Below, one piece after another: positions 5,383-6,025 of a stretch of DNA of 6,025 nt. The first letter of the stretch is position 1, and every line of letters begins with the position of its first letter. The DNA is from an uncultured Mogibacterium sp. (GTDB lineage: Bacteria > Bacillota_A > Clostridia > Peptostreptococcales > Anaerovoracaceae). Below the pieces are notes generated by a model. It was given only the letters and a program-made list of their open reading frames with translations, was not told the origin of the DNA and did no database searches. The stretch is from positions 1 through 6,025 of the forward strand of contig NZ_CALHTQ010000061.1 in the NCBI RefSeq assembly GCF_938039775.1. Reading direction: 5' to 3'. Position numbers and translations under genes: made by a program.

Positions 5383-6025
5383 ATGAGACAGAGAAAAGTA
5401 AAAAATCTGGAAGAGAAGTATGCTAGATTTGAAGACATATTGGTGTATAACCCAGAGGAGATACGCGGAAAATGGGCTGAGCGCGCTGGAGAGAGTAAAG
5501 GGATTTATATGGAAGTGGGCTGCGGTAAAGGCAGGTTTATCTCCGAACTAGCTTATCGTGAACCAGATAATTTCTTCATTGCTGTAGAAGGTCATAAAAG
5601 CGTGCTACTCCGCGCTATGGAAAAAGTGCATGAGCTTGGACTGACTAATGTTGTGTTCATTCCAGAGTTTATAGAGAATCTTCACGAGTGGTTTATAGAT
5701 AGTGAGCTAGATGGAATATACCTTAATTTCAGTGATCCGCTGCCAAAGAATTACTCCGCTAAGAAAAGGCTCACTTACCGTGGCAAGCTCAATCAGTATT
5801 TCGACGTGCTCAAGGAAGATGGAGTTGTAAGGTTCAAGACTGACAACAAGGATCTGTTCAACTACTCTGTCAATGAAGTTATTGCGTCGGATCTTAAAAT
5901 TCGTGAGTTTACTAGGGATTTACACGCTTCTCCATACAATGAAAATAATATCAGAACGGAGTACGAGGAGAAGTTCAGCGACAAGGGCTTCAATATCAAG
6001 ATGATGGAGATTGGTCGCATACGAA
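5383..6025 (+). CDS. trmB: tRNA (guanine-N7-)-methyltransferase TrmB, cut at the window end
   Basis: The protein transfers a methyl group from S-adenosylmethionine to N7 of G46 in the tRNA variable loop, in the cytoplasm. 214 codons are visible. The family is usually about 210-220 residues, so only a few are likely missing. Class I methyltransferase marks are present: MEVGCGKGRF (43-52), VEGHKSVL with Glu69, YLNFSDPLPK with Asp118 and Lys122, FKTDN with Asp154, and the tRNA-binding TEYEEKF (192-198). The usual SDPWPK motif reads SDPLPK. The position I align to the SAM-contacting Asp96 of the Bacillus enzyme (from memory) is Phe96. The ATG follows TAGGAGAG (5372-5379) and lies 22 bases after ecfT, with no terminator between, so it is likely cotranscribed with the ecf genes. 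The essential motif Asp and the TxYE end are intact, so I expect a working enzyme. Confidence 0.93.
   Translation, partial: MRQRKVKNLEEKYARFEDILVYNPEEIRGKWAERAGESKGIYMEVGCGKGRFISELAYREPDNFFIAVEGHKSVLLRAMEKVHELGLTNVVFIPEFIENLHEWFIDSELDGIYLNFSDPLPKNYSAKKRLTYRGKLNQYFDVLKEDGVVRFKTDNKDLFNYSVNEVIASDLKIREFTRDLHASPYNENNIRTEYEEKFSDKGFNIKMMEIGRIR

Overview
The window is moderately AT-rich bacterial chromosome. Its gene content and signals fit a Gram-positive anaerobe of the Clostridia (Bacillota): strong AGGAGG-type ribosome sites, sigma-A promoters with 17-base spacers, a stand-alone ECF transporter energizing module, and an EF-Tu tail of clostridial type. I cannot fix the genus from sequence alone. 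All genes lie on the + strand, and two genes are cut by the window edges.

Layout. (1) Positions 1-221 hold the last 72 codons and the stop of an elongation factor Tu gene (tuf), closed by a near-ideal intrinsic terminator at 262-291. (2) A sigma-A-like promoter near 305-333 probably drives a two-gene unit. Its first gene encodes a membrane-anchored endonuclease/exonuclease/phosphatase (EEP) fold protein (446-1558). Its second encodes an ornithine cyclodeaminase/mu-crystallin family oxidoreductase (1570-2556), whose ribosome site touches the stop codon of the first. (3) A 311-base intergenic stretch (2557-2867) is the most unusual part. It has a perfect-consensus promoter, about 130 bases of predicted structured RNA ending in an intrinsic terminator, and then a second promoter-like sequence directly against the next ribosome site. 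(4) From 2868 to the end runs a tight unit: ecfA1, ecfA2, ecfT and trmB (cut at the right edge just before its expected end). Junctions are a 10-base overlap, a 1-base gap and a 22-base gap.

How the genes work together. EcfA1, EcfA2 and EcfT form the shared ATP-hydrolysing and coupling module of group II energy-coupling factor transporters, which take up vitamins and trace metals by pairing with separately encoded S components. No S component is visible here. TrmB makes m7G46 in tRNA and is a housekeeping passenger in the same transcript. The structured RNA ahead of ecfA1 could be an attenuating leader for the transporter module or an independent small RNA. I could not match it to any riboswitch class I know, and it is the best candidate for something undescribed. 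The EEP/oxidoreductase pair has no assigned substrate.
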